64,000 nucleotides of DNA, taken from VRUE01 sp036271315 (GTDB lineage Bacteria > Actinomycetota > Thermoleophilia > Solirubrobacterales > 70-9). Made by a program: the position numbers and the translations under genes. Position 1 is the first letter of the stretch, and every line of letters begins with the position of its first letter. Under the pieces are notes generated by a model. It saw nothing but the letters and a program-made list of their open reading frames with translations, did no database searches and was not told where the DNA came from. Positions 8,122-19,045 of the stretch are shown here, in pieces. Location: contig DATBAV010000032.1 in NCBI GenBank assembly GCA_036271315.1, forward strand, positions 62,001 to 126,000, written 5' to 3'.

Positions 8122-9192
8122 CTATTCCCCGCAGTCGGTTGGCGAGTTGCCGCCGGCCGCTTCGCGGGCCGAGTTGTAGCGGGCGACGTCTGCTTCGAAT
8201 TCGGCTTCGGTCTTGGAGAAGGCCAGCTTGTTGCAGGCGCCGGGCTCGACCACGTAGAAGAGGTAATCGCCCTTGGCCGGGTGGGCGGCAGCTTCGATCG
8301 AGGCGAGGCCGGGGCTGTCGATCGGCCCCGGCGGCAGGCCGGTGTGGGTGCGCGTGTTATAGGGGGAGTCGACCGCCAATTCGGATTCGGTCAGCGGCTC
8401 GGTGTAGTTGCCGGTGGCGAAGCGGGTGGTCGCGTCGATGCCCAGCGGCATCCCGTCATGCAGGCGGTTGTAGATCACCCGGCCGACCTTCTTGCGGTCG
8501 CCTTCGCTGACCGCCTCGTGCTCGATCATCGAGGCGATCGTGACCACGTCGAAGGTCGTCAGGTTCTTCGAGCGGGCGTACTTCATGTTGACCCCGGCGA
8601 TGCGGTTCTTGAAGTCTTCGAGTTGCAGCTGCACCAGTTCGGCGGCGCTGGCGTGCTTCTTCAGTTCGAAGGTGTCGGGGAAGAGGAAGCCCTCGAGGTC
8701 CTTCGCGCCCTTGCCGCCGTACTTGGCTGGGTCGAGGTACTTGGAGCGCACGCTGGCCTTCTCGTAGTTGCCGCGCAGGCCTTCCTGCTTGGCGACTTCG
8801 GCGGTTTGGGAGCGCGTGTAGCCCTCGGGGATCGTCACCGTGACCGTCTTCAGGACCACCGGGGCTGGCGGCGGGGTGCTTTTGTGGAAGTGCTTGTAGG
8901 CGAGCGCGGCAATCGCGGCAATGCCGAGCAGGATCGCGGCAAGGCCAATCGCCATGCCGAGTCGGCGGCCATTCGAGCGCGGGCGCTTGAGGAGCTTTGA
9001 AGCGGAGGGCGCCGCCCTCGGAGGACCGGGTGGCTCCGGTGGCGGTGCAGCAGCGACCGGCGGAGGTGGAGCCGCCGCAGTCGGGGCCGGTGCGGCTTCC
9101 TTCCCACCGCCCTTCTCCTCGCGCTTGGCGCGGCGCTCTTCGCGCTCGCGCCGCCGCTGCTCGCGTTCGGCAGCGGCGTGGTCCTCACTCAT
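8122..9192 (-). CDS. mltG: Endolytic murein transglycosylase MltG
   Basis: Inner-membrane lytic transglycosylase that cleaves nascent peptidoglycan and so terminates glycan chains. It has 356 residues from the ATG at 9192, which overlaps the ruvX stop by eight bases. A charged and proline/alanine-rich cytoplasmic N-terminus (about 75 residues) precedes one membrane segment (LGMAIGLAAILLGIAAIAAL). A small LysM-like part then leads to the YceG catalytic domain with MIEHEA (the catalytic Glu region) and RVIYNRL, then GIDATT and SPYNTRTHTGLPPGPI. All are typical of the family. Confidence 0.95.
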   Translation of the reverse strand: MSEDHAAAEREQRRREREERRAKREEKGGGKEAAPAPTAAAPPPPVAAAPPPEPPGPPRAAPSASKLLKRPRSNGRRLGMAIGLAAILLGIAAIAALAYKHFHKSTPPPAPVVLKTVTVTIPEGYTRSQTAEVAKQEGLRGNYEKASVRSKYLDPAKYGGKGAKDLEGFLFPDTFELKKHASAAELVQLQLEDFKNRIAGVNMKYARSKNLTTFDVVTIASMIEHEAVSEGDRKKVGRVIYNRLHDGMPLGIDATTRFATGNYTEPLTESELAVDSPYNTRTHTGLPPGPIDSPGLASIEAAAHPAKGDYLFYVVEPGACNKLAFSKTEAEFEADVARYNSAREAAGGNSPTDCGE

Positions 9193-9589
9193 CGTCGCTC
9201 TCTTCGATTGCGGCTTGGCCGGCGAGGTAAGCCTGCAGGAGGTGCGCCGCGGCAAGCGAGTCCGGAGCGGCGGAGGCGCCTTCGCGCTTGCTGGCCTCGG
9301 CCATGCGGGTGGTCAGCCGCTCGTCGTAGGCCTCGACCGGGATGTCGAGGATCGCCTCCAGTTCAGTGCAGAAGGTCCGCGTCAGCGCCGCCTGGCTGCC
9401 TTCCTCGCCGCTGAGGTGCAGCGGCAGGCCGACGACGACGCGCTCGACCTCGTACTTGGCAACCAGCTCGGCGACCGAGCGAGCCTCCGACGGTTCGATC
9501 ACTGGCAGCGGCGTCGAGAGCGTGCCGCTCGGGTCGGAGATCGCACAGCCGGTGCGGGCCGTGCCGTAGTCGAGGGCGAGGATGCGCAT
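9185..9589 (-). CDS. ruvX: YqgF/RuvX-type RNase H-fold nuclease
   Basis: A 134-residue RNase H-like protein, described in other bacteria as a putative Holliday-junction resolvase and as a factor in 16S rRNA 5'-end maturation. It begins with MRILALDYGTARTG, which carries the first metal-binding Asp; VVVGLPLHLSGEEG and YDERLTT give the later strand and the acidic residues. It lies between alaS and mltG, the standard actinobacterial order, and overlaps mltG by eight bases. Confidence 0.93.
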   Translation of the reverse strand: MRILALDYGTARTGCAISDPSGTLSTPLPVIEPSEARSVAELVAKYEVERVVVGLPLHLSGEEGSQAALTRTFCTELEAILDIPVEAYDERLTTRMAEASKREGASAAPDSLAAAHLLQAYLAGQAAIEESDDE

Positions 9590-9591
9590 CG

Positions 9592-12213
9592 CTAGCCGGC
9601 CGCTCGTTCGAGTGCGGTGCGGGCGGTCGCCAGCGCCTCGTCGAGCTTGCCGGCGTCCTTGCCGCCGGCCTGCGCCATGTCGTCGCGGCCGCCACCGCCG
9701 CCGCCGACTATCGGAGCGGCCTCGCGCACGACCGTCGCCGCCGAGACGCCGCGCTCGACCGCGTCCTTGGAGACGAGGACGACCAGGGCGACCTTGCTCC
9801 CTTCGGCGCCGCCAAGGGCCACGGCGGCCGCGCCGCCGAGCTTCGACTGGACCCGGTTGGCGAGCTCGAGCAGTTGCTTCTGGTCGGCGAGCGGCGCCCG
9901 GGAGACGGCCAGCTTGACGCCGTTCGCGTCGGTTGCCTCAGCGACCAGGCGCTCGGCCTCCTCGCCCAGCAACTGCTTCTGCGCCTGCTCGGCACCCTTG
10001 CCCGCTTCGCGCAAGCGCTCCGCGGCGCGGCGGGCACCAGCGATTGGGTCCTGCGGCGAACCGAGCAGCTCGCCGACCTCGTGCAGTCGCTGCTCACGCT
10101 CGCGGAACCAGTCGATCGCCGCCGGGCCGGTCAGCGCCTCGATCCGGCGCACGTTGGCGGCGCTGGAGCCCTCGGAGGCGACCTTGAAGATGCCGACCTC
10201 GGCCGTGTTGGCGACGTGGGTACCACCGCAGAGCTCGCGCGAGACGCCGTCGACCTCGACCACGCGCACCCACTCGCCGTACTTCTCACCGAAGAGCGCC
10301 ATCGCTCCGAGTCGCTCTGCCTCGGCCCGCTCCATCTCGATCCAGCGGACCGGCCGGCTCGCCTTGATCCACTCGTTGACCCGGTCCTCGATCGCGCGCA
10401 GATCCTCTGCCCCGAGTCCCTGCCCGTGGGTGAAATCGAAGCGCAGCTTGTCGGGGCGCACCGCCGAGCCGGCCTGGCGCACGTGGGTGCCAAGCCGCTC
10501 GCGCAGCGCCGCGTGCAGCAGGTGCGTAGCGGTGTGGTTGCGCATCGTCGCGTGGCGGGTCTCGCGATCGACCTCGGCCACCACAGCGGTGCCGGGGTCG
10601 ATCTCCCCGCTCGGCTCGACCTCCAGCGCCTGGTCTTCGCCGACGCGGTAGACGTCGACCACACGTGCCTCGCCACCCTCCCAGCTGAGCGTCCCGGAGT
10701 CGGCGACCTGGCCGCCCCCCTCGGCGTAGAAGGGGCTCTGCTCGAGCTTGACCAGGGCACGGCCGTTGTCGCCCTCAACCGCGGCGAGCCCGGTGGTCGA
10801 GCGCAGCATCTCGTAGCCGACGAAGTTGGTTGGCGGCGCGCTGCCGGCAAAGGCGATCACGCGCTCGTGACGATCCTCCGAGCCGTGCGCGGTGGCCGAG
10901 CCGACGCGCGAGCGCTGGCGCTGCTCCTCCATCAGCTCCTCGAAGCCGCTGTCGTCGACCGAGAGGCCCTGCTCGGCGAGCAGCTCCTTGGTCAGGTCGT
11001 AGGGAAAACCGTAGGTGTCGTGCAGCTCGAAGGCGGCCGCCGCCTCGATCCAGGAGGTCTCCGACTCCTTCGCCTCGACGACCAGGCGCTCCAGCAGCTC
11101 GGAACCCCGCTCCAAGGTGCGGCCGAAACTCTCCTCCTCGTCGCCGACCCAGCGAGCGATCGTCTCTCGCTCGGCGACCAGCTCCGGGTAGGTCTCCCCC
11201 ATGATCTCGATCGCGCGCTCGGCGAAGCGGCCGAGCCAGGGCGCCTCGAAGCCGAGCGTGCGGCCCTGCTGGATCGCCCGGCGCATGATCCGGCGCAGGA
11301 TGTAGCCGCGGTCCTCGTTGGACGGGACGACGCCGTCGGCAATCAGGAAGGCGCTGCCGCGCGAGTGGTCGGCAACGATCCGCATCGCCCGGGTCACCGC
11401 GCCGCCCTCGTCATAAGAGCGCCCCGACATCTCCTCGGCGAGGTCGATCAGCGGCCGGATCAGGTCGGTCTCGTAGACCGAGGGGACGTCCTGGAGGACA
11501 GCCGCCATGCGGTCGAGGCCCATGCCGGTATCGATGTTGCGCATCGGCAGCGGCGTCAGCGAGCCGTCGGCGCCGAGGTCGTAGGTCATGAAGACGTGGT
11601 TCCAGAACTCGAGGAAGCGGTCGGTGTCGTCGCCGGGACGATCGTCCTCGCCGCCGAACTCGGGACCGCGGTCGAGGTAGAGCTCCGAGCAGGGACCGCA
11701 CGGGCCGGCCGGGCCGGCCTGCCAGAAGTTGTCCTCGCGACCGAGGTGGACGATGCGCTCGTCGGGGACGCCAATGGCGCCCCAGCATGCGATCGCCTCC
11801 TCGTCGGGGCCGAGCCCGAGCTCCTCGTCGCCACCGAAGACGGTGACCCAGATCCGCTCCGGGTCCATGCCGAAGCCCTCGGTCGAGAGCTCCCAGCCCC
11901 ACGGAATCGACTCCTCCTTGAAGTAGTCGCCGAAGCTCCAGTTGCCCAGCATCTCGAAGAAGGTGAGGTGGCGAGCCGTGTTGCCGACCTCCTCGATGTC
12001 GGTGGTGCGGAAGCACTTCTGCACATCGGCGAGGCGCGGCGCCGGCGGCTTTTCGCGGCCGAGGAAGTAGGGCTTGAACGGCTGCATGCCGGCCGTGGTC
12101 AGCAGCACCGAGGGATCGTGGACCGAGGGCACGAGCGAGGCCGAAGGCACGATCTTGTGCCCGCGCTGCTCGAAGAACGAGAGGTAGGTCTGGCGGATCT
12201 CGGCGGCTTTCAT
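9592..12213 (-). CDS. alaS: Alanyl-tRNA synthetase
   Basis: Charges tRNA-Ala; class II catalytic domain, editing domain and C-Ala oligomerisation domain in one 873-residue chain of usual length. Signatures are TTAGMQPFKPYFLG near the N-terminus, FRTTDIEEVGNTARHLTFFEM, the MGLDRMAAVLQ motif 3 region, and the zinc/editing motif NHTATHLLH with CGGTHV about 100 residues later. The C-terminus is glycine-rich (GGGGGGRDDMAQAGG), as expected. It sits 20 bases after the mnmA stop and two bases before ruvX. Confidence 0.98.
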   Translation of the reverse strand: MKAAEIRQTYLSFFEQRGHKIVPSASLVPSVHDPSVLLTTAGMQPFKPYFLGREKPPAPRLADVQKCFRTTDIEEVGNTARHLTFFEMLGNWSFGDYFKEESIPWGWELSTEGFGMDPERIWVTVFGGDEELGLGPDEEAIACWGAIGVPDERIVHLGREDNFWQAGPAGPCGPCSELYLDRGPEFGGEDDRPGDDTDRFLEFWNHVFMTYDLGADGSLTPLPMRNIDTGMGLDRMAAVLQDVPSVYETDLIRPLIDLAEEMSGRSYDEGGAVTRAMRIVADHSRGSAFLIADGVVPSNEDRGYILRRIMRRAIQQGRTLGFEAPWLGRFAERAIEIMGETYPELVAERETIARWVGDEEESFGRTLERGSELLERLVVEAKESETSWIEAAAAFELHDTYGFPYDLTKELLAEQGLSVDDSGFEELMEEQRQRSRVGSATAHGSEDRHERVIAFAGSAPPTNFVGYEMLRSTTGLAAVEGDNGRALVKLEQSPFYAEGGGQVADSGTLSWEGGEARVVDVYRVGEDQALEVEPSGEIDPGTAVVAEVDRETRHATMRNHTATHLLHAALRERLGTHVRQAGSAVRPDKLRFDFTHGQGLGAEDLRAIEDRVNEWIKASRPVRWIEMERAEAERLGAMALFGEKYGEWVRVVEVDGVSRELCGGTHVANTAEVGIFKVASEGSSAANVRRIEALTGPAAIDWFREREQRLHEVGELLGSPQDPIAGARRAAERLREAGKGAEQAQKQLLGEEAERLVAEATDANGVKLAVSRAPLADQKQLLELANRVQSKLGGAAAVALGGAEGSKVALVVLVSKDAVERGVSAATVVREAAPIVGGGGGGRDDMAQAGGKDAGKLDEALATARTALERAAG

Positions 12214-12233
12214 CGATCGCAGAGCCTAAGGTC

Positions 12234-13688
12234 TCAGGCCGCGGCGGAGATCGTGCCGTGGCCGACGATCGCCTCGCCGCACAGCAGCACCGCGGTCTGG
12301 CCCGGCGAGACGCCGGCGAAGTCCTCGCCCAGCTCGACCTGCAGCTCGGCGTGCCTGCCGGTCTCCGCGGTGGCGACGGCAGCGGGAACGGGCTGCGAGC
12401 GATAGCGCAAGCGCACGGCGTCGATCGCATCGCCATCGCGGTGCAGGACGGCGTTGCGGAGACGGACGGTGCGGGCCATCAGGTCACGACGGGGGCCGAC
12501 CGTGACCGTGTTGGCGACCGCGTCGGTGGCGAGCACGTAGAGCGGCTCCTCGGCGGAGATGCGGATGCCACGCCGCTGGCCGACAGTGAAGTTGTGGTGG
12601 CCGCGATGGCGCCCGATCGCCTTGCCCGCGCGATCGACCACGTCGCCCTCGCGCTCGCGCAGGCCGCCGTGGCGGCGCAGAAAATCGCCCTTGCCCTGGC
12701 CGGAGAGGAAGCAGAGGTCCTGGCTCTCGGGCTTCTTCGCCACCGCCAGCTCGTGACGGGCGGCGATCTCGCGCACCTCGGGCTTGGTCAGCTCGACCAG
12801 CGGGAAGCGAACGTGCCGGAGCAGCCCTGGCGGCAGGGCGGCGAGCATGTAGCTCTGGTCCTTGTTGGCGTCGGAGGCGGCGGCGAGCAGGGGGCCCTGG
12901 GCATCCTCGACGATGCGGGCGTAGTGGCCGGTGACCAGATAGGCGGCGCCGAGGCGCTGGGCGAGGTCGACCATCGCCGCGATCCGCACCTCGCCGTTAC
13001 AGGCGATGCACGGGTTGGGCGTGCTCCCCTCCGCGTAGCCTGAGACGAACTCGGCGACGACGCGGCGGCGGAACTCCTGCTCGAGATCGAGCGTCAAGTG
13101 GGGGATGCCGAGCGAGTGGGCAAGCGAGCGCGCTCCGAGCACGGCCTCGGGCGAGCAGCAGGCCTTGGCGCCGTCGGTCTGCGGATCGGCCCAGAGCTTC
13201 AGCGTCACGCCGACGACCTCCGCCCCGCGCTCCTGCTCGAGCAGCGCGGCGACGGCGCTGTCGACACCACCGGACATGGCAACCAGCACGCGCTCGGGCC
13301 CGCCCGAGCCGGAGGCCAAAACCTCGGCTGAAGCAGCTGCCTGAGCCAGCGCCCGATGCAGAGCATCGGCGGCGAGCTGCGCAGCGTGGCGCTTTGCCGG
13401 GGTCAGGCCACCGAACGCCTCATCGACCCCATCGGTGCCGATCCGAGCAACGTCGAGCACGGGCGAGCCCTCGACCATCTCGGCCACGGCAGCGGTCGCG
13501 GCCCGCGTGGCGCCACAACCCTCGGCGTCGAAACTGACCCGGGCAATGAGACCGTCCTCGACCACAAGCGATATGCGCGAAAGGTCGCCACAGGCCGCCC
13601 CCCCGGCCGCGCCGGTGAAGGCGCCGTCCTCGGCCGGCCCAAGGCGGCTGCGGTCATGCAGATAAGCGTCGAGGAGCTCCCGATCCAT
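12234..13688 (-). CDS. mnmA: NifU/IscU-like domain fused to tRNA 2-thiouridylase MnmA
   Basis: MnmA places sulfur on C2 of the wobble uridine of Lys, Glu and Gln tRNAs. Residues about 130-484 are a complete MnmA: pyrophosphatase loop AMSGGVDSAVAALL, TPNPCIACN with the first catalytic Cys, TGHYARI, and SQDLCFL with the second Cys. Residues 1 to about 115 resemble an IscU/NifU scaffold: AACGDLSRISL corresponds to the first scaffold Cys and DAEGCGATRAATAA to the second, but the third Cys, expected in a K-x-HC segment, is Ala (TPAKRHAAQLAADAL). The fusion suggests direct hand-over of sulfur or a cluster to the thiolase. No cysteine desulfurase gene is adjacent. Confidence 0.93.
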   Translation of the reverse strand: MDRELLDAYLHDRSRLGPAEDGAFTGAAGGAACGDLSRISLVVEDGLIARVSFDAEGCGATRAATAAVAEMVEGSPVLDVARIGTDGVDEAFGGLTPAKRHAAQLAADALHRALAQAAASAEVLASGSGGPERVLVAMSGGVDSAVAALLEQERGAEVVGVTLKLWADPQTDGAKACCSPEAVLGARSLAHSLGIPHLTLDLEQEFRRRVVAEFVSGYAEGSTPNPCIACNGEVRIAAMVDLAQRLGAAYLVTGHYARIVEDAQGPLLAAASDANKDQSYMLAALPPGLLRHVRFPLVELTKPEVREIAARHELAVAKKPESQDLCFLSGQGKGDFLRRHGGLREREGDVVDRAGKAIGRHRGHHNFTVGQRRGIRISAEEPLYVLATDAVANTVTVGPRRDLMARTVRLRNAVLHRDGDAIDAVRLRYRSQPVPAAVATAETGRHAELQVELGEDFAGVSPGQTAVLLCGEAIVGHGTISAAA

Positions 13689-13711
13689 CGCTACAGGGTA
13701 GGAGCCCAGGC

Positions 13712-14701
13712 CTATCGACGCAGCAGCCTGCGCAGATCGGCCACGACAGCGGGCGCGTCGTCACGCAGCTGGCGCCATGTAACCCGCACGACCCGCCATC
13801 CGTCGGCGATGAGCAGGCGGTCCCTTTCGCGGTCCCGTTCCGAGGTGCGCCACGTCCCATGCACGAAACGGCCGTCGAGCTCGACGATCAGGCGCTGCGC
13901 CTGCCAGAGGCAGTCGACTTCGAAGAACCGCCCGGCCACCGCGACGTCCGCGTTGCGGTGGGGACGGGGAAGATCGGTCGATGCCAGCACCGCGGCGAAC
14001 CGCCCCTCCAGCTCGCGCCGCGTCACACCGCGGGCTCTTCCCGCGTCGTTCAGAATCGCGCGGAGCATCGCCGTTCCCGACCGGCGCGGATACCGTGCCA
14101 AGAGCGCGGGGACGGAGATGCGATCGGTGAGCCCAAGCACTTCGGCCTCGTTCAGGGCGCCTTCGAGCCGCTCCCGAGACAGGATCGATGCGAGGTCGAG
14201 CAGCGTCCGCGAGAGTCCCGTCACCGGAATCCCTACCACGACCTCCACTTCGTCCGGGGAAAGCGGCGAACGATGCTGGACGATCCCCGACTGCGACCGC
14301 CAACCTTTTGGACGGGTCACTTCGGGCAAGGCGTTGCCGAGCGGGAGAATCCCCAACAACTGTCCCGCCGCCCGATGGCTCAAGACCGCCCCATCGCCGC
14401 AAGCTATGACGGCCGCCATCCACCGACCCCTTACTGAGAGCAAGCGGTGGCCAACGGCGTAAACGCCCCTATGAATCAAGTGCAGCCGTCCCCGTTGCAG
14501 CCTGCCGTCGATTGAACGCGCTGTCAGTCCAAGCTCTTTGAGTTGCCCCCGTCCCACGACTCCGTGCTGCTGCTCCGCCAACCGAGCGATGATCCGATCG
14601 ACGGGCTTCTCGGGCGGATCCGGCTCATTGCGCTGACCCAGACACCCATCCGTCCTCCATTGACAACCTCTGGGGTGGCAAAAGGAGGGCGCATGGGACA
14701 C
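13712..14701 (-). CDS. AbiEi-like winged-helix plus DUF559 (Vsr-like) protein
   Basis: Up to 329 residues. The N-terminal part (RIIARLAEQQHGVVGRGQL then RSIDGRLQRGRLHLIHRGVY) matches the AbiEi-type antitoxin/winged-helix domain. The C-terminal part (FFEVDCLWQAQRLIVELDG, then RERDRLLIADGWRVVRVTW) matches DUF559, a relative of Vsr/restriction-type nucleases. Such proteins are very common in actinobacteria and their function is unproven. The start is uncertain: the only GTG upstream of the domain is at 14701, but its first codons lie inside repeat copy B; a CTG at 14641 or TTG at 14581 are alternatives. No AbiEii toxin partner is adjacent. Confidence 0.78.
   Translation of the reverse strand: MSHAPSFCHPRGCQWRTDGCLGQRNEPDPPEKPVDRIIARLAEQQHGVVGRGQLKELGLTARSIDGRLQRGRLHLIHRGVYAVGHRLLSVRGRWMAAVIACGDGAVLSHRAAGQLLGILPLGNALPEVTRPKGWRSQSGIVQHRSPLSPDEVEVVVGIPVTGLSRTLLDLASILSRERLEGALNEAEVLGLTDRISVPALLARYPRRSGTAMLRAILNDAGRARGVTRRELEGRFAAVLASTDLPRPHRNADVAVAGRFFEVDCLWQAQRLIVELDGRFVHGTWRTSERDRERDRLLIADGWRVVRVTWRQLRDDAPAVVADLRRLLRR
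14645..14697. repeat. Dispersed palindromic element, copy B
   Basis: A 53-base copy with core CCTCCATTGACAACCTCTGG then GGTGGCAAAAGGAGG. The basal stem here is CCCATcCG/CGcATGGG, different in sequence from copies A and C but still self-complementary. It overlaps the 5' end of the AbiEi/DUF559 reading frame. Confidence 0.8.
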
Positions 14702-15017
14702 GTCGGCGATGTTGGTGGGACGCGGCGCAATCGTGGCGCGCTGAGTGAGACGAAAGACGCACGCAATGGAGGCTCCAGCCCGCCGGTACCGCCTCTGGCT
14801 TTGATCCCTTGAAGTAAAGGGTGGGCGCCTCCTCGCAGTCCCACAGGACCGAGAGAGATCAGCTCCCGCGCCGTTTGTGTTGGGTCAAACGGTGAGACGG
14901 CTCTCGTACGGGCTCGAGCCTCTGGCGCAACCGTAGCACCGCGGGCTAGCCAGGCGAGGGATTTACGCCAGGCGCGGACACCCTCTTATCGGCAGGCGCC
15001 GGGGTCGCTTCGGTCGC
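14702..15017. other. Intergenic stretch without a recognised gene
   Basis: About 315 bases between the DUF559 gene and the small DUF2007-like gene. I see no tRNA, SRP RNA, tmRNA or RNase P signature on either strand. It presumably holds the promoter of the DUF559 gene and the end of the hisS-aspS transcript; no clear terminator hairpin with a T-run was found. Confidence 0.5.
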
Positions 15018-15304
15018 TCAGTCGTCGAGGTTGGAGAGCAACAGCTCCGCCTCGCTCCAGTCTTCGGGGCGGACCCGCAGGGCGATGTCGCCACGGCCAT
15101 AGCGATCGAGCGGCCAGTCGACGGTGAGGACCGCCTCGATGTGGGCATCTTCGAGCGCCTGATGCCAGGCGCGGGCGGTCTTCACGTCGGCGAAGTCGCG
15201 CACCACCTCCCAGCTGTCGAAGCCGGGATCGTCAACGTGGACAGGGGTGACTCCGGGCCCGGGCGAGCGAACCCCGAACAGCGCTCGGATCCGCCCGGAG
15301 AAGC

Positions 15305-15308
<4 letters not shown>
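15018..15308 (-). CDS. Small DUF2007-like protein
   Basis: A 96-residue soluble protein whose ATG overlaps the aspS stop (ATGA). The segment from ARAWHQALEDAHIEAVL to WSEAELLL resembles DUF2007, a small beta-alpha domain described as a putative signal-transducing or ligand-binding module. No catalytic residues are evident. The tight overlap makes it the last gene of the hisS-aspS transcript. The function is unknown and the family assignment is moderate. Confidence 0.7.
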
Positions 15309-17097
<1,789 letters not shown>

Positions 17098-17101
<4 letters not shown>

Positions 17102-18372
17102 TTACTCCTCGACAAATCTCTTAGGTACGCGCCCAGTTCTCTTGGTTCGTCTCTGAAACGCGAGAGGTCCATTCGGCGACTCTCGCCACTGCGCCGGTCG
17201 CGGAGAGACACCTCGCCACTCTCCTCGAGGATGAATATGAAACGGGCGCCAATACGCTCTGCGTGGCGAAACTGTCCCTTCAAACTACGACCGCCTAGAT
17301 CGATCTGCGTCGTGATGCCTGTTCGGCGCAGTTGTGCTGCGAGCCGGAACGCGCCCCGCCGGTCGCGATCGTTCGCAACCGCGACAAAGACCACCAAGCG
17401 TCGGCTTGGCCTGATCGGCCTTGCCGTCGCGAGGAGGATCCGCTCTATCCCGACCGCCCAACCGGCCGCGGGGGTAGGGCCTCCACCCAGTTGTTCGATC
17501 AGGCCGTCGTATCTACCCCCTCCGCCGATCTCGGATTGTGCCCCGAGCTTCGCACTGACAAAAGAGAAGACCGTGCGGGTGTAGTAATCGAGGCCTCGAA
17601 CCAGAGTCGGGTCAATTTCATATTGCACACCCGCCTCATCGAGCAGGCTACAAACCTCGTAGAAGTGCGCAGCGTCTTCCGAGTCGAGACTTTCCACGAG
17701 CAATGGCGCGCTTTGCATCACCTGTCTCGTCTCCGGATCGTCCGAATCGAAGGCGCGCAGCGGATTGAGGTCGATTCTCCGGCGGACGTCCTCCGACAGA
17801 CGCGCTTCATTGCGCCGGAGGTACGCGACCAACAGTTCGCGATAGCCGCGCCGGGCCTCTAGCGATCCGAGACTCCCTAGCCGGAGTCGAATACCAGGGA
17901 CCCTCAGCTTGGCGAACAACTCGTCAAGCATGATGATCAGCTCGGCGTCCGCCATCGGCGAGTCAGTGCCGATCGTCTCGGCTCCTATCTGATTGAACTG
18001 GCGATAACGCCCCGCCTGGGGACGCTCGTGCCGGAAAAATGGACCGACGTAATAGAGCCTCACTGGCTGCGCCAGCTTCTTCATGCCGTGTTCGACATAG
18101 GCGCGACATATGGGCGCGGTCCCCTCGGGACGCAGGGTGATGCTGCGACCACCCTTGTCGTCGAATGTGAACATCTCCTTTTGGACGATGTCGGTCGAGC
18201 GCCCAACGCCGCGCTCGAACAATGCGGTCTCCTCAAACGCAGGGGTGGTGATCCGCTCAAAACCAGCACGCTCGAAGAGTCGCTCCGCAGACCTTTCGAT
18301 CCGCGCTCGAGCGTTCGACTCGTCAGGCAAGACGTCAAAAGTGCCGCGAGGAAGTTGGTACCTGTCAGCCAC
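17098..18372 (-). CDS. hisS: Histidyl-tRNA synthetase
   Basis: A 424-residue class II synthetase starting at a GTG. Motifs: QLPRGTFDVLPDES at the N-terminus, motif 2 RHERPQAGRYRQFNQIGAE, the histidine-binding motif LVRGLDYYTRTVF, GGGRYDGLIEQLGG and a C-terminal anticodon domain. Codon usage is visibly less G+C-rich than in aspS and the MBL gene on either side (many TTT, AAA, AAT and AGA-type choices), although the gene is locked in the operon by a four-base overlap with aspS. That pattern suggests replacement of the native gene by a transferred copy. Confidence 0.96.
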
Positions 18373-18403
18373 TCTGTCGCGACCTTATCCTTCTCACTTG
18401 GCG

Positions 18404-19045
18404 CTAGCGCGCGAGCTCGGCGAGGAAGGGATTCGTCGCCCGCTCGGCGCCCAGCGTGGTGGTGCCCATGTGGCCGGGATAGACGGCGGTCTCGGCGGAG
18501 TGCCCGTCGAGCAGGCCCTGAATCGAGCGCAATAGGGTCGGGCCGTCGCCGCCGGGCAGATCGACCCTGCCGACCGAGCCCTGGAAGAGCACGTCTCCGG
18601 AGAAAAGCGCCTCCTCGTCGCGGACCGCGTAGGTGACGTGGCCGGGGCTGTGGCCGGGAGTGAAGATCACGTCGAGCGTGAGGTCCGCCAGCTCGAGCGC
18701 CTCGCCGCCCTTGACCACCTCGTCGGCCTCGTAACTCTCATAGGGGCCGAAGCCGGGCATCGTGAAGGACATGATGTCGGCGAGCACCGGGACCTCGATC
18801 TCGGGGACGTAGACCGGCGCACCGGTGGCGCGGGCGAGCGGCGCCACGGCACCGACGTGGTCGAAGTGACAGTGGGTGATCAGGATCGCCTCGACCGCGG
18901 CACCGGTCTGCTCGATCTCGGCCAGGATCCGCTCCGCCTCCTCACCGGGGTCGACGACCAAGACCTTGTCGGCTCCCTCTTTGCGGACGACGAAGCAGTT
19001 CTCCGCGATCGGGCCAACCGTGAGCTGGCGTACCTCCAAGCTCAC
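18404..19045 (-). CDS. Metallo-beta-lactamase-fold hydrolase (glyoxalase II-like)
   Basis: A 213-residue MBL-fold hydrolase. The zinc motif THCHFDH is followed by ligands in FTPGHSPGHV (His), FSGDVLF (bridging Asp) and YPGHMGTTT (His). This is the GloB-like/YcbL group that hydrolyses thioesters; the exact substrate is open. The GTG at 19045 is preferred over the in-frame ATG at 19090 because it overlaps the stop of the upstream gene as GTGA, like the other junctions here, and places the conserved EVRQLTVGPIAENC at the N-terminus. Confidence 0.88.
   Translation of the reverse strand: MSLEVRQLTVGPIAENCFVVRKEGADKVLVVDPGEEAERILAEIEQTGAAVEAILITHCHFDHVGAVAPLARATGAPVYVPEIEVPVLADIMSFTMPGFGPYESYEADEVVKGGEALELADLTLDVIFTPGHSPGHVTYAVRDEEALFSGDVLFQGSVGRVDLPGGDGPTLLRSIQGLLDGHSAETAVYPGHMGTTTLGAERATNPFLAELAR

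Noticed and set aside
14524..14844. Minus-strand frame reading through repeat copy B and the DUF559 start
   Set aside because: It overlaps the DUF559 gene in a different frame and the palindrome, with no domain and no ribosome site.
14702..15017. Possible structured RNA (SRP RNA, 6S or tmRNA) in this gap
   Set aside because: None of the conserved sequence cores is present on either strand.
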